Source: Gammaproteobacteria bacterium (GTDB lineage: Bacteria > Pseudomonadota > Gammaproteobacteria > Chromatiales > Chromatiaceae). Taken from it: 64,000 bases of DNA. How positions within the stretch are numbered: the stretch's first letter is position 1; each line of letters starts with the position of its first letter. The notes beneath the pieces are model-generated. The model ran no database searches and had not been told where the DNA came from. It saw nothing but the letters and a program-made list of their open reading frames with translations. The position numbers and the translations under genes were made by a program. The stretch lies in the NCBI GenBank assembly GCA_030148485.1, contig JASBTJ010000033.1:30313-94312 (forward strand), in the 5' to 3' direction. Below are positions 8,907-27,010 of this stretch, piece by piece.

Positions 8907-9676
8907 CCGATCTGGCAAACCCCAGGCGTATCCTGATCACAGGCGCCAGCGGCGGTATCGGCCAGGCGTTGGCGGGACACTATGCCGCCGCCGGCCGCAT
9001 ACTGTGGCTGCATGGCCGCGATGTCCAACGACTGGAAGCGATTGCGGCACGGTGCCGTGCGACCGGCGCCGAAGTCCATCTACTGCCGTTCGATTTGACC
9101 CGCCCCCATATCGACGCGTGGCGCGACGCGCTAGCCACGCTCGACGCGCTGGATCTGGTCATCGTCAACGCGGGCATGACCAGCCATATCGGCCCAGACG
9201 GTAACGAACCGTGGCAGCGGGTCGAGACCCTGTTGGACGTAAACCTCTATGCCGCCATCGCCACCATCGACGCGGCCTTGCCGGCGATGCGTGCCCGTGG
9301 GCACGGCCAGATCGCACTCATCAGTTCGTTGTCCGCCTGGTACGGACTACCAGTTACGCCCGCATACTGCGCCAGCAAGGCGGCACTCAAGGCCTACGGC
9401 GAAGCGCTGCGGGGCTGGCTGGCACCGCAGGGCGTGGCAATCAATGTCGTGCTGCCGGGTTTCGTGGCGTCGGACATGAGCGCACAGTTTCCGGGGCCGC
9501 GTCCGTTTCTGTGGCCGGCGGAAAAGGCCGCTGCACGCATCGTCCGCGACCTGGCCCGCAACCGGGGACGTATCGCCTTTCCCTTTGCCTTGCAGTTTGG
9601 CATGTGGTGGCTGGCGGTGTTGCCGGCTGGTCTGTCGCAATGGATCCTGAGGCGACTGGGATTTACGCCACGATGA
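8903..9676 (+). CDS. Short-chain dehydrogenase/reductase (RkpH-like)
   Basis: This NAD(P)-dependent oxidoreductase of 257 residues has the full classical SDR set: TGASGGIG (residues 14-21), NAG near 91, the active-site Ser in ISSLSAWYG and YCASK (Tyr and Lys) near 155-159. A hydrophobic C-terminal segment may tether it to the membrane. The start overlaps the kpsS stop by 4 bases. In the rhizobial rkp-1 capsule region an SDR (rkpH) accompanies a PKS/FAS-like gene and an oxoamine synthase, as here. A role in reducing the ketone made by the oxoamine synthase is inferred by analogy with 3-ketosphinganine reductases. Confidence 0.9.
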   Translation: MTDLANPRRILITGASGGIGQALAGHYAAAGRILWLHGRDVQRLEAIAARCRATGAEVHLLPFDLTRPHIDAWRDALATLDALDLVIVNAGMTSHIGPDGNEPWQRVETLLDVNLYAAIATIDAALPAMRARGHGQIALISSLSAWYGLPVTPAYCASKAALKAYGEALRGWLAPQGVAINVVLPGFVASDMSAQFPGPRPFLWPAEKAAARIVRDLARNRGRIAFPFALQFGMWWLAVLPAGLSQWILRRLGFTPR

Positions 9677-9686
9677 GTCCCCGGCG

Positions 9687-11198
9687 ATGATCAACATGCT
9701 CACCGCATGGCTCGCCACCGTGGTACTGGGCGGTCTGATCGACCGGCTGATTCAACCTCGCCGCCCCCACCCGCGCGCCCGCTCCGGCTGGATGATCCAG
9801 GCGGGATTGGCCGGCATGGGTCTCAGCGCATTGCTACTGCTCACGCACCGTCCGGGGTTCGCCGCCAGCTTGTTGTTGGCACTGCACCTGTTGGTGGTGC
9901 TGGTCAACAACGCCAAGGTCAAGGCCTTGCGCGAACCCTTCGTGTTCACGGATTTCGCGCTGTTCAGTCAAGCGATACGCTATCCGCGCCTGTATCTGCC
10001 CTTCCTCGGCATCCTGCCGGCATTAGCAGCGCTCACCGCCATGGTTCTGGCGATCTACACCGGCCTGACGCTGGAACCATCACTTTTGGATGGCGCTTCG
10101 CCGGGCCGCTTCGCGCTGATGCTCGCGGCACTGGCGGCGTCGTCAGCGAGCCTGCTGTGGCTCGGTATCCGCCAGGCGGGCGAGCCTCAATTGGAGCCGC
10201 TGGCGGACTTGGCTCGATTCGGACTACTACCCAGTCTGCTGCTGTACCGCCTTGCCGAGCACCGCCACGACCCACATCGCACCGACCATCCCGCGCGTCG
10301 GGCGCAACCGGCGCCGCCAAGAGGGGCCACAGGCGCGAAGCGCCCACATATCATCGCCGTCCAGAGCGAATCGTTTTTCGACGCCCGACGGGTGTATCCC
10401 GACATCGCCGCGGACGTGCTGGCGCATTTCGACGCCCTATCCAGCCAGGCCATCGCCCATGGTCAGCTGGTCGTCCCGGCCTGGGGCGCAAACACCATGC
10501 GCACCGAATTCGCCTTTTTGTCCGGACTGTCCGAACAGCACCTGGGGGTACACCGCTTCAACCCCTACCGGCGCTTCGCACGCCATAACTGGCCAACCGT
10601 TGCCTCACAGCTACGCGACATGGGCTATCGTACGGTTTGCATCCACCCGCACCCGGCCGGTTTTTTCGCCCGTGATCGGGTGTTTCCGCTGCTCGGCTTT
10701 GACTGCTTCCTCGACCTGAAGGCCTTTTCCGGTGCCGAGAAGTTCGGCCCCTATGTCAGCGACGCCGCCGTGACCGACAAGATCAACGAGATCCTCGCCG
10801 CAGCGCAACAACCGACCTTCGTCTTTGCCATCACCATGGAAAACCACGGCCCGCTGCACCTGGAACAGGTCGCAGCGGACGACATCGCCAGTCTGTACAC
10901 CACCCCACCGCCCGACGGCTTTGACGACCTGACGGTGTACCTACGTCATTTGCGCAACGCGGACCGGATGTTGGCTGAACTGACGCAAACCACCACCGCA
11001 ACCCAGGACGATAGGCTGGTATGTTTCTATGGCGACCATGTGCCCAGCATGCCGGATGTCTACCACGCGACCAGCTTCAGCGACGGTCACAGCGACTATC
11101 TGATCTGGCGGCGGAATGCCGAAGCGCGCCCCCCGGAGCGCTTACCCGTGGAAGACCTTGGGCGGCGGTTGCTGCAGGCCGCCGGATTGGTGCCTTAA
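9687..11198 (+). CDS. LTA-synthase/sulfatase-fold membrane phosphotransferase
   Basis: The 503-residue protein has several N-terminal membrane segments (roughly residues 5-20, 36-53, 58-74, 103-125, 143-160) followed by an alkaline-phosphatase-fold catalytic domain from about 218. Active-site features match LtaS-type enzymes: Glu228 in QSESF, nucleophile Thr270 in GANTMRTEF, and a GDH pair in CFYGDHVPS near 447. Family members move phosphoglycerol or phosphoethanolamine from phospholipids in the periplasm. It is last in the plus-strand run, 10 bases after the SDR gene. The acceptor could be the capsule, its lipid anchor or a lipid made by the nearby PKS operon; I cannot tell which. Confidence 0.85.
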   Translation: MINMLTAWLATVVLGGLIDRLIQPRRPHPRARSGWMIQAGLAGMGLSALLLLTHRPGFAASLLLALHLLVVLVNNAKVKALREPFVFTDFALFSQAIRYPRLYLPFLGILPALAALTAMVLAIYTGLTLEPSLLDGASPGRFALMLAALAASSASLLWLGIRQAGEPQLEPLADLARFGLLPSLLLYRLAEHRHDPHRTDHPARRAQPAPPRGATGAKRPHIIAVQSESFFDARRVYPDIAADVLAHFDALSSQAIAHGQLVVPAWGANTMRTEFAFLSGLSEQHLGVHRFNPYRRFARHNWPTVASQLRDMGYRTVCIHPHPAGFFARDRVFPLLGFDCFLDLKAFSGAEKFGPYVSDAAVTDKINEILAAAQQPTFVFAITMENHGPLHLEQVAADDIASLYTTPPPDGFDDLTVYLRHLRNADRMLAELTQTTTATQDDRLVCFYGDHVPSMPDVYHATSFSDGHSDYLIWRRNAEARPPERLPVEDLGRRLLQAAGLVP

Positions 11199-11203
11199 GG
11201 AGA

Positions 11204-11237
11204 GCGCTGAATAAGTCCGTCCTGGACTTCTCAGCGC
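11204..11237. terminator. Long interrupted hairpin between convergent operons
   Basis: A nested inverted repeat follows the LTA-synthase-like gene by 5 bases. Its outer arms GCGCTGA / TCAGCGC enclose inner arms AAGTCC / GGACTT around a 5-base loop. No T-run follows on either strand, so it may be a weak bidirectional terminator, an mRNA 3'-end stabiliser or a copy of a dispersed repeat. The remaining bases up to 11337 show nothing else recognisable. Confidence 0.5.
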
Positions 11238-11337
11238 ACGCCGCGCTGCAAACGCGGTTTGCCGTTTGCTTCCAAATCAGTCACCTGCCGTGACCGATTC
11301 TGTCCGATTTGATTCAGCACATACCCGCCAGCCCCGG

Positions 11338-21124
<9,787 letters not shown>

Positions 21125-21170
21125 CGATCCCTTAGCCCGTTTCGCGCGAATGCCCCAACCCGAGACGGTA

Positions 21171-21218
21171 AATGCCCGAACCTACCCGCACGGCAAGCGC
21201 CGGAGCGGCCCGGGCATT
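21171..21218 (-). promoter_or_regulatory. Inverted repeat in the PKS 5' region
   Basis: The perfect 8-bp arms AATGCCCG (21171-21178) and CGGGCATT (21211-21218) lie about 50-95 bases upstream of the PKS start. They could form a hairpin in the leader transcript or an operator. I could not find a convincing promoter nearby; the rest of the 258-base gap holds only the 21328-21350 palindrome. Confidence 0.35.
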
Positions 21219-21327
21219 AATTACTCATCGCAGAGTCGTCAGTCTATCCCAGCTGAATTCCAACACCTAACCGAGCAGCCTCGGGAACAACTCAAGTGCG
21301 AACTTCCAACGGAGACGCACAGCGAAT

Positions 21328-21350
21328 TGTGACCCATTCTACAGGTCACA
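21328..21350. promoter_or_regulatory. 23-bp palindrome upstream of the PKS operon, candidate operator
   Basis: The arms TGTGACC and GGTCACA are perfect inverted repeats around a 9-base spacer, between the end of the glycosyltransferase gene and the PKS start. The half-site begins like a CRP half-site, but the spacing (TGTGA-N13-TCACA) is wrong for CRP (N6). No T-run follows, so it is unlikely to be a terminator. A dimeric repressor or activator site for the PKS operon is the best guess. Confidence 0.45.
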
Positions 21351-21382
21351 CGGCCAATCCAGTGCGACCCTTGCGGATAGCG

Positions 21383-22351
21383 TCACGGCAGCCAGCCACC
21401 ACTATCGCGCGCCTGCTCACTTAACCGACCGACCTTCACCCTGGCCTCGTCCAGCAATCGGGCGCGAAGTCCGGGATCTGCAGCCAGCTGCCGAATAGCA
21501 TCAACCCATTCCTCCGGCCGATTCTTGATCAGCAGGCCATTCTCGCCATGATCGATCGCACCCGCGAAAACGGGGTGCTCGCTGTAAATGCCCACCGCCC
21601 CGCTACGCGTGATATCGAAGAATTTGGTGTACGAGCGCGCCCGATTGAACGGCGCATCGAGAACAGGTGCCAGCCCGATATGCCGCCCCTCCAGTGCAGA
21701 GAACGACAAATAGGCTGACCACGTCATGGGATGCACCACCGTCACCCCCGGTAGCTGCCGCCATGCCTTACGGACCGAACGGTCTCCGATCAACTCAAAA
21801 CGAATGGACGGATCCGCCTCGATCACCTGCTGCATGATCGGTTTCAACCAGTCGATCTCCGCACGATGCGATGCAGAAGCATGGTAAAAGACCCGGGTGA
21901 CCGGCTCGTGCTTTGGTTCGGCGGGCAGTACCAGTTTCGTCGTCCAGTCCGCGTATTTTTCCTGTAGGTATGGGGTGGATACCCACAACTCCGCGCCTTG
22001 ACTGCGCAGCCAGGACACGTGGCGGGCGGCCAGCCGCCAAAGCTTCCAGCGATAGCGCCAAGGCATCCCGACCGCCGACCGCGGGTCCAAGACGTCGTCG
22101 TCCATGAACAAGGCCAAGCCCGCCAAGCTCCGACGGTTGGACGTGACCCACTGGCGCCATTCGCGCGAGATATAGCGCACAAACACGAGCCATCCACCCG
22201 CTAGCCCATGGCGCGGGATCTCGGTGGGATGCCTGATGGGCACGGTCTTGAACGCAGCCCCCTCCAGCGCGAGCAGGAAGAAGTTATACGACGGGGCAAC
22301 ATCTGCCCCGACGAGGTAGACGTTTGGTTGATTAGTTGAATCAGACACCAA
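21383..22351 (-). CDS. Glycosyltransferase, GT-B type (family 4-like)
   Basis: The 322-residue product looks like a GT-B enzyme. Its C-terminal half contains IGLAPVLDAPFNRARSYTKF followed by GAVGIYSEHPVFAGAIDHGENGLL, which corresponds to the donor-sugar-binding segment of GT4/GT1-type transferases. The N-terminal acceptor half (residues 1-170) is divergent. The start is TTG at 22351, with a GTG next to it as alternative; neither has a strong ribosome site. It is the last gene of the minus-strand sugar block before the PKS. A role in capsule repeat-unit assembly is inferred from position; the sugar is unknown. Confidence 0.75.
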   Translation of the reverse strand: MVSDSTNQPNVYLVGADVAPSYNFFLLALEGAAFKTVPIRHPTEIPRHGLAGGWLVFVRYISREWRQWVTSNRRSLAGLALFMDDDVLDPRSAVGMPWRYRWKLWRLAARHVSWLRSQGAELWVSTPYLQEKYADWTTKLVLPAEPKHEPVTRVFYHASASHRAEIDWLKPIMQQVIEADPSIRFELIGDRSVRKAWRQLPGVTVVHPMTWSAYLSFSALEGRHIGLAPVLDAPFNRARSYTKFFDITRSGAVGIYSEHPVFAGAIDHGENGLLIKNRPEEWVDAIRQLAADPGLRARLLDEARVKVGRLSEQARDSGGWLP

Positions 22352-22494
22352 GTCACTACCATCGGGCCGCAGAAGCTGACACAGCCCCGTACTCAGAAGT
22401 CATAGCAGGCAACGCATGCCCGTAGCGTTCGGACAACCGCGAGCCATTCCGACTGACGTCGACGAATCAAAATCACCATGGGTTACCACACATA

Positions 22495-22740
22495 TAGTTT
22501 GACCACGCGGATTGCTTCCGTTAATGCGGACGCTTCCAATAAAGAGGGGGAGCGTCCGTCCGCCTGGTAGACACCCATAGGACATCGCTGGCGGCCTGCT
22601 CAAAGCTCTTTGTGACCTAGCCCACCCAGATGACTGTGACACGGTCTTTGTATTGGGTCGGCGTCGGTGTACCCGACGAGTTCGACTCTGGCTCCGTCCG
22701 GAGTCCCGCAAATCTTCTTTACGAACACCACGCTATCCTG
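22495..22740 (-). pseudogene. Possible decayed OmpA/MotB-type domain fragment
   Basis: Between the two glycosyltransferase genes (22352-22836, no intact gene) one minus-strand frame reads GARVELVGYTDAD. About 20 codons later another frame reads SQRALSRPPAMS and then IGSVRINGSNPRG. In order and spacing these resemble the peptidoglycan-binding OmpA core (GHTD, then LS..RA..V, then GYGE.NP). The frame change and lack of a start would make it a dead remnant. The match is by eye and weak. Confidence 0.28.
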
Positions 22741-22836
22741 GGGCTGGTGAAGCAAGAATCCGCGGCAGTAATATTTAAATCAGGTGCCACATTACCTACT
22801 CTCGACATCCAGCCACCCCTCGGCTCAATGCGAGTC

Positions 22837-25266
22837 CTAATCAGCCGGAACCATTGTCAACGAAAAATCTTCACGCGCACGGCTGAGATTAGGATTGTAG
22901 TACGGGTCCTTACTCAGGAGCGCCCCCCATCGGCGCCGCATATAGGCGACTTCGCACCGGAAGCGGGCCTGCTTTTCCGGACTGTCATCCGCACCACGGC
23001 TCTTAGACTCATGGTGGTATAGCTCCGCATATGGCGTCCACAGGTTACGGAAGCCTGCCTCTCGCACCTTAAGGCAAAAATCCACGTCGTTGAAGGCGAC
23101 TTTCAGGTCGCGCTCATTTAGGCCACCAACTGCCTTATAGATCTCACGCCTGACCAGCAAGCACGCTCCCGTCACCGCAGAGACATTCTGCACCAATCGT
23201 AAACGGGAAAAATAGCCTGATCGCCCTCTGCGAAAATACTTATGTGAATGCCCCGCAACCCCTCCAATCCCCAAGACGACTCCGGCATGCTGAATCGTGT
23301 CGTCCCCATAGTAAAGTTTGGCACCCACGCAACCAATGTCCGGACGCATAGCATGAGAGACCATCTCCGTCAACCAGTCGGGACTAATGACTTCGACGTC
23401 GTTATTGATCAGGCCAATCAGTACACCCCTAGCATGTTCGACACCGAAATTATTGATGGAAGAAAAGTTGAAAGGATGATCGTATGACAAAACGCGAACG
23501 CGGCTATCTTCGGCCTGTATTTTCGCCAAAAACACCTTTGTATCAGGCTGTATACTGCCGTTGTCCAAGATCAACACTTCATAGTGACAATAGGTCGTCT
23601 TATCGAGGATGCTCCGCACACAAGCTTCAAGCAACTCTCGCTTGTCCCGGGTAGGTATCAAAAGAGTTACCCGTGGCGCCGGGGTGGGTATCGGCCAGCG
23701 CACTCGATAGATATTGGGCAAGTCACCTACTTCCAATTCGACACCTTCCGGCCCATGGCTGCCGAAATAATCACGCAGCGCTTTTAGCCCAGCAGCTGTG
23801 GAATAGCCTTTTTCGTCTGAAGAATGGGCGGTCGAACCCGCGACAGCACGCCAATGGTACAGAATGCGCGGGATATGGTGAATCTGCGCAGACTCGACAT
23901 GTGGGAGACAACGCAGCAATAGATCCTGGTCCTGGCTACCTTCAACGCCCTCCCGAAATCCGCCAATCTTCTGAATCAAATCACGCCTGTAGAGACTCAA
24001 ATGGGCCACATAATTCTGCGCGTAGAATAAGTCAGGATTCCAATCGGATTTGAAATGCGGACGGGAGCGACGACCATCGGAATCAATTTTATCCTCGTCG
24101 CTGTATATGATCTGGATGCCTTGCCGCGCATTAATTGCCTGAACCATGAAGTACAGCGCATGCTCAGACAAGGTATCGTCATGATCCAGCAATGCCACAT
24201 ACTCCCCCCGCGCCATACTATACGCACTGTTAGACGCCGCAGAGATGTGGCCATTCTTCTCACGAAAAAGCACATGGATTCGCGAATCATTCCGACGATA
24301 CTCCTCCAGCACCGCACGAACATGAGGTTCGGTGGAAGCATCGTCCGCGATACACAGCTCCCAATCAGGGTAACTCTGGGCGAGCACCGAATCGAGGCAG
24401 TCGCGCAGGAAAGATTCGGCTACGTTATACACGGGTAGTAGCACCGAGATCAGCGGTCGTTCGGGCCATACTGCCAACTGCCTCATGACCTCTGTTGACA
24501 TAGGCAAACTGAGAGGCTCAACTTCCCGCAACCAGCGAACATATTCGTGCTGCGCCTCCCCTCCGGTAACGAAGCTTCTTGAGTAAAGCGCATACAGAAA
24601 CTCGTGCGGTGAATCGCCACTGTCCTTGGCTTTGGCGCATATGTCTTTCCAATAAGACTCGCGTCGATACATACGATCCGCAGAGTCATTATCGACCCCC
24701 CACAAACGATTGAGCATGCTAGTACGCGCGTAGGGTGCAAGCACAGGGTACAGTGTCAGGTTGTGGAGGCTAAACGCACCTTCGACGGCGACGAGATCGA
24801 CGCGCAGCCCACGTACCCAGTGCTTAAATAAAATCTGCCGCTTGTGCAACTGCCCACTAACATAGGGAATGGACACTGTATTCCCATCACGGAATCCGTC
24901 CCCGTAGTCTACATATAATTGAGCAATACCGGTGGGGGCATCACTCCGCACACACAGCTCCACACGAAACCAGCCCTTAAGCATATGCACCGACGGCTTC
25001 ACCGCCGAGAACTGCTGAGCAGCGGCGGCGTGCCAATCAAATCCGGCACCGGCCGGCAGACGGGACACTGCGCCTCGCGGCTCGATCTCAATCAAGCGGA
25101 ATCTACGCCATAGGACAGGCGACTTCTTGGCCGTTGGAGCGTGCAGCCGTATGGCAAGCAAACTACTAGCCCAGCTCAAGATGCCTTTGAATGCATGCGA
25201 CCCACGATCTCGCACTGCCCTTCGACAGAATCCACCAAAGCGTGATGTCGCCATATTCCACATCAC
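22837..25266 (-). CDS. Large glycosyltransferase with two GT2 (GT-A) domains
   Basis: The 809-residue protein contains two GT-A modules. The first (about residues 265-470) has ISVLLPVYNVAESFL, ADDAS, LLDHDDTLS and a QDQDLLLR motif. The second (about 520-780) has VTLLIPTRDKRELL, LDNGS, NNDVEV and FNDVDFCLKVREAG. The first 240 residues are not recognised. Such tandem GT2 proteins are common in O-antigen and capsule loci, where each domain adds one sugar. It follows the upstream sulfotransferase by only 8 bases. Codon and base usage is more A/T rich than in the kps genes, as expected of a variable serotype block. Confidence 0.87.
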   Translation of the reverse strand: MMWNMATSRFGGFCRRAVRDRGSHAFKGILSWASSLLAIRLHAPTAKKSPVLWRRFRLIEIEPRGAVSRLPAGAGFDWHAAAAQQFSAVKPSVHMLKGWFRVELCVRSDAPTGIAQLYVDYGDGFRDGNTVSIPYVSGQLHKRQILFKHWVRGLRVDLVAVEGAFSLHNLTLYPVLAPYARTSMLNRLWGVDNDSADRMYRRESYWKDICAKAKDSGDSPHEFLYALYSRSFVTGGEAQHEYVRWLREVEPLSLPMSTEVMRQLAVWPERPLISVLLPVYNVAESFLRDCLDSVLAQSYPDWELCIADDASTEPHVRAVLEEYRRNDSRIHVLFREKNGHISAASNSAYSMARGEYVALLDHDDTLSEHALYFMVQAINARQGIQIIYSDEDKIDSDGRRSRPHFKSDWNPDLFYAQNYVAHLSLYRRDLIQKIGGFREGVEGSQDQDLLLRCLPHVESAQIHHIPRILYHWRAVAGSTAHSSDEKGYSTAAGLKALRDYFGSHGPEGVELEVGDLPNIYRVRWPIPTPAPRVTLLIPTRDKRELLEACVRSILDKTTYCHYEVLILDNGSIQPDTKVFLAKIQAEDSRVRVLSYDHPFNFSSINNFGVEHARGVLIGLINNDVEVISPDWLTEMVSHAMRPDIGCVGAKLYYGDDTIQHAGVVLGIGGVAGHSHKYFRRGRSGYFSRLRLVQNVSAVTGACLLVRREIYKAVGGLNERDLKVAFNDVDFCLKVREAGFRNLWTPYAELYHHESKSRGADDSPEKQARFRCEVAYMRRRWGALLSKDPYYNPNLSRAREDFSLTMVPAD

Positions 25267-25274
25267 CCTTGTAG

Positions 25275-26702
25275 CTAGTTACAATCGTGGACCTTCGAAA
25301 GGATACGTTGATGCAACGTCTGAATCAACGCACCCCCGGGTCGCAATACCCTGGCTCTTGCTATCACAGCGCATGCCGCGTCGTTCTGACCATGCTGCTC
25401 CAGCGAGATCGCTATCTCTCTCAACACATCTGGGAGCTGACCATGCTCCTCCGAGCGAAACACTTCGATCTGAGCAGAACTAAAATACGGTGAAAAAAAT
25501 CGCCGACCATCAATATCCACATCGACCAGATTGGCCAAACTGAACAAGTCCAGCGAAAACTTGCCGTTACGAGCCGCTGCGCACACACATTCTTTAATAT
25601 ATTCGTAGACATCAACGTGATCCGAAACAATCCGACCCAAGACAAATCCCGGCGTATACTTAGCCACCGCACGACACACGTCTTGATTTAGACTGTCTGG
25701 ATCAGGGTAGTCTAGATACTCACCCTCGCAATGAGAAAAAAACGTCTCTTTCACATACTTATTTATGGCCGCATACTTGGACACCAGATGTCTGTACATA
25801 TCCCCACTTAACACATGCTCCAGACGATACCGCGGCTCGCTACTCTGGTCAGAGTATGCCTGGAGGCACCTGTCGATCTTGTTGTTCTCGTGCACCTTAT
25901 CTCTATCCAGCACCGTATTTAACATGCGCTTGAATTCCAAGGCAGACAAGGTATACCCAGAATTTATCCTTTCATTCGGAAATGAAAAGATATGAAAATA
26001 TTCTTCCGGCAGGCCAATAAGCCGCAGAAATTTTATCTCCAAGCGCTCTTTACTAAAGCTCACCGGATCATAAGCGGCTACGGAGACGTTCACCCGCGAA
26101 AAATTCGAAATCCACTGCTGCAATATCCTACCCGATATAGACGCATCATTTCGCTCTAGAAAAGCCGTGCAATACTCATCGATCCGACTAACTTCTAAAT
26201 TTCTCTTTACCGCCTGATTATAGTTCGAAAACAACGCGCTAAGCGGGTCACGAAAAAAGATAACAATACGCACTCTGAAACCACTCAATACCCGCGCCAG
26301 CACATCAGGATAAATGAACAGCGATTCGGCAGATATCAACAAAATTCGCCTTTTTTTCCTTGCTGCATTGAGCTGATCTTCTACCCATTGCCTCGCGGAA
26401 GCCTCATCCTTATCGGCCCAAATGTGCCGCCCGAAACGCGCGTGACCTCCGGACACACGGTTCACGTCAAAATCGTGTTCAGGATAATAATATCCCAATT
26501 TAGCTAGCGCCCCAGCATTCTCATGCAGAAAATATTGAATAGCGGAACTACCCGCCTTTGGCGCGCCAACATGTACAAAAACATCGTATTTGGCGAATAT
26601 ATCTTTCGGCCGCCAGGAAGGGGGGCACCCACTTTCTACAGGCGCAGCTGGCCATCCGTGTAATTTCCGGACCAGAGACCTGAACTTAAACTTAAACGCC
26701 AT
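25275..26702 (-). CDS. Sulfotransferase family protein
   Basis: The 475-residue product has the PAPS-binding 5'-phosphosulfate loop in VFVHVGAPKAGSSAIQYFL (about residues 41-59) and the 3'-phosphate-binding strand-helix IVIFFRDPLSALFSNYNQ (about 151-168). The middle is unassigned. The C-terminal 60 residues (with DAACAVIARARVLRPGGALI) look like a TPR-type helical repeat. It probably sulfates a capsule sugar in the cytoplasm. It lies directly upstream of the tandem GT2 gene (8 bases). The region is A/T rich. Substrate unknown. Confidence 0.8.
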   Translation of the reverse strand: MAFKFKFRSLVRKLHGWPAAPVESGCPPSWRPKDIFAKYDVFVHVGAPKAGSSAIQYFLHENAGALAKLGYYYPEHDFDVNRVSGGHARFGRHIWADKDEASARQWVEDQLNAARKKRRILLISAESLFIYPDVLARVLSGFRVRIVIFFRDPLSALFSNYNQAVKRNLEVSRIDEYCTAFLERNDASISGRILQQWISNFSRVNVSVAAYDPVSFSKERLEIKFLRLIGLPEEYFHIFSFPNERINSGYTLSALEFKRMLNTVLDRDKVHENNKIDRCLQAYSDQSSEPRYRLEHVLSGDMYRHLVSKYAAINKYVKETFFSHCEGEYLDYPDPDSLNQDVCRAVAKYTPGFVLGRIVSDHVDVYEYIKECVCAAARNGKFSLDLFSLANLVDVDIDGRRFFSPYFSSAQIEVFRSEEHGQLPDVLREIAISLEQHGQNDAACAVIARARVLRPGGALIQTLHQRILSKVHDCN

Positions 26703-27010
26703 CGACGTAGAGTACTCCTGCTCGCCGCTTGGATATCACAATTTCCCTCACATCCCAGGTAACGCAAAAAAAGAACGCAGGCCAGGACAATTGAGGCCCA
26801 CCTAAACCCCGGAAAAGACACCCGGTTGGATCAACCCGACCCTCCCTGGAGGGACACCCAGGACGATTCGATCAGGTTAAATGACCGAGTCTCGATCCCT
26901 AGGAATAATTCGAGGTGATTACTGTGTGTCTACAGACTGTAAATCGTTATTTGGATAATTCACCTATCGACCAGAAAACAAGCTAGCCTACCGCACGAGC
27001 AGCCAGTCAC
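26703..27010. other. 308-base spacer between two sulfotransferase genes
   Basis: I see no gene, tRNA or convincing terminator. Only short weak inverted repeats are visible (for example CCTCC-CT-GGAGG near 26840). It is long enough to hold a promoter for the 25275-26702 gene, but none stands out. Confidence 0.5.

Noticed and set aside
21328..21350. CRP binding site
   Set aside because: The half-sites TGTGA and TCACA are 13 bases apart instead of 6.
22640..22700. GYTDAD reading as retrotransposon RNase H (copia type)
   Set aside because: It is a short chance match with no reverse transcriptase around it; the OmpA-like reading fits the downstream fragments better.
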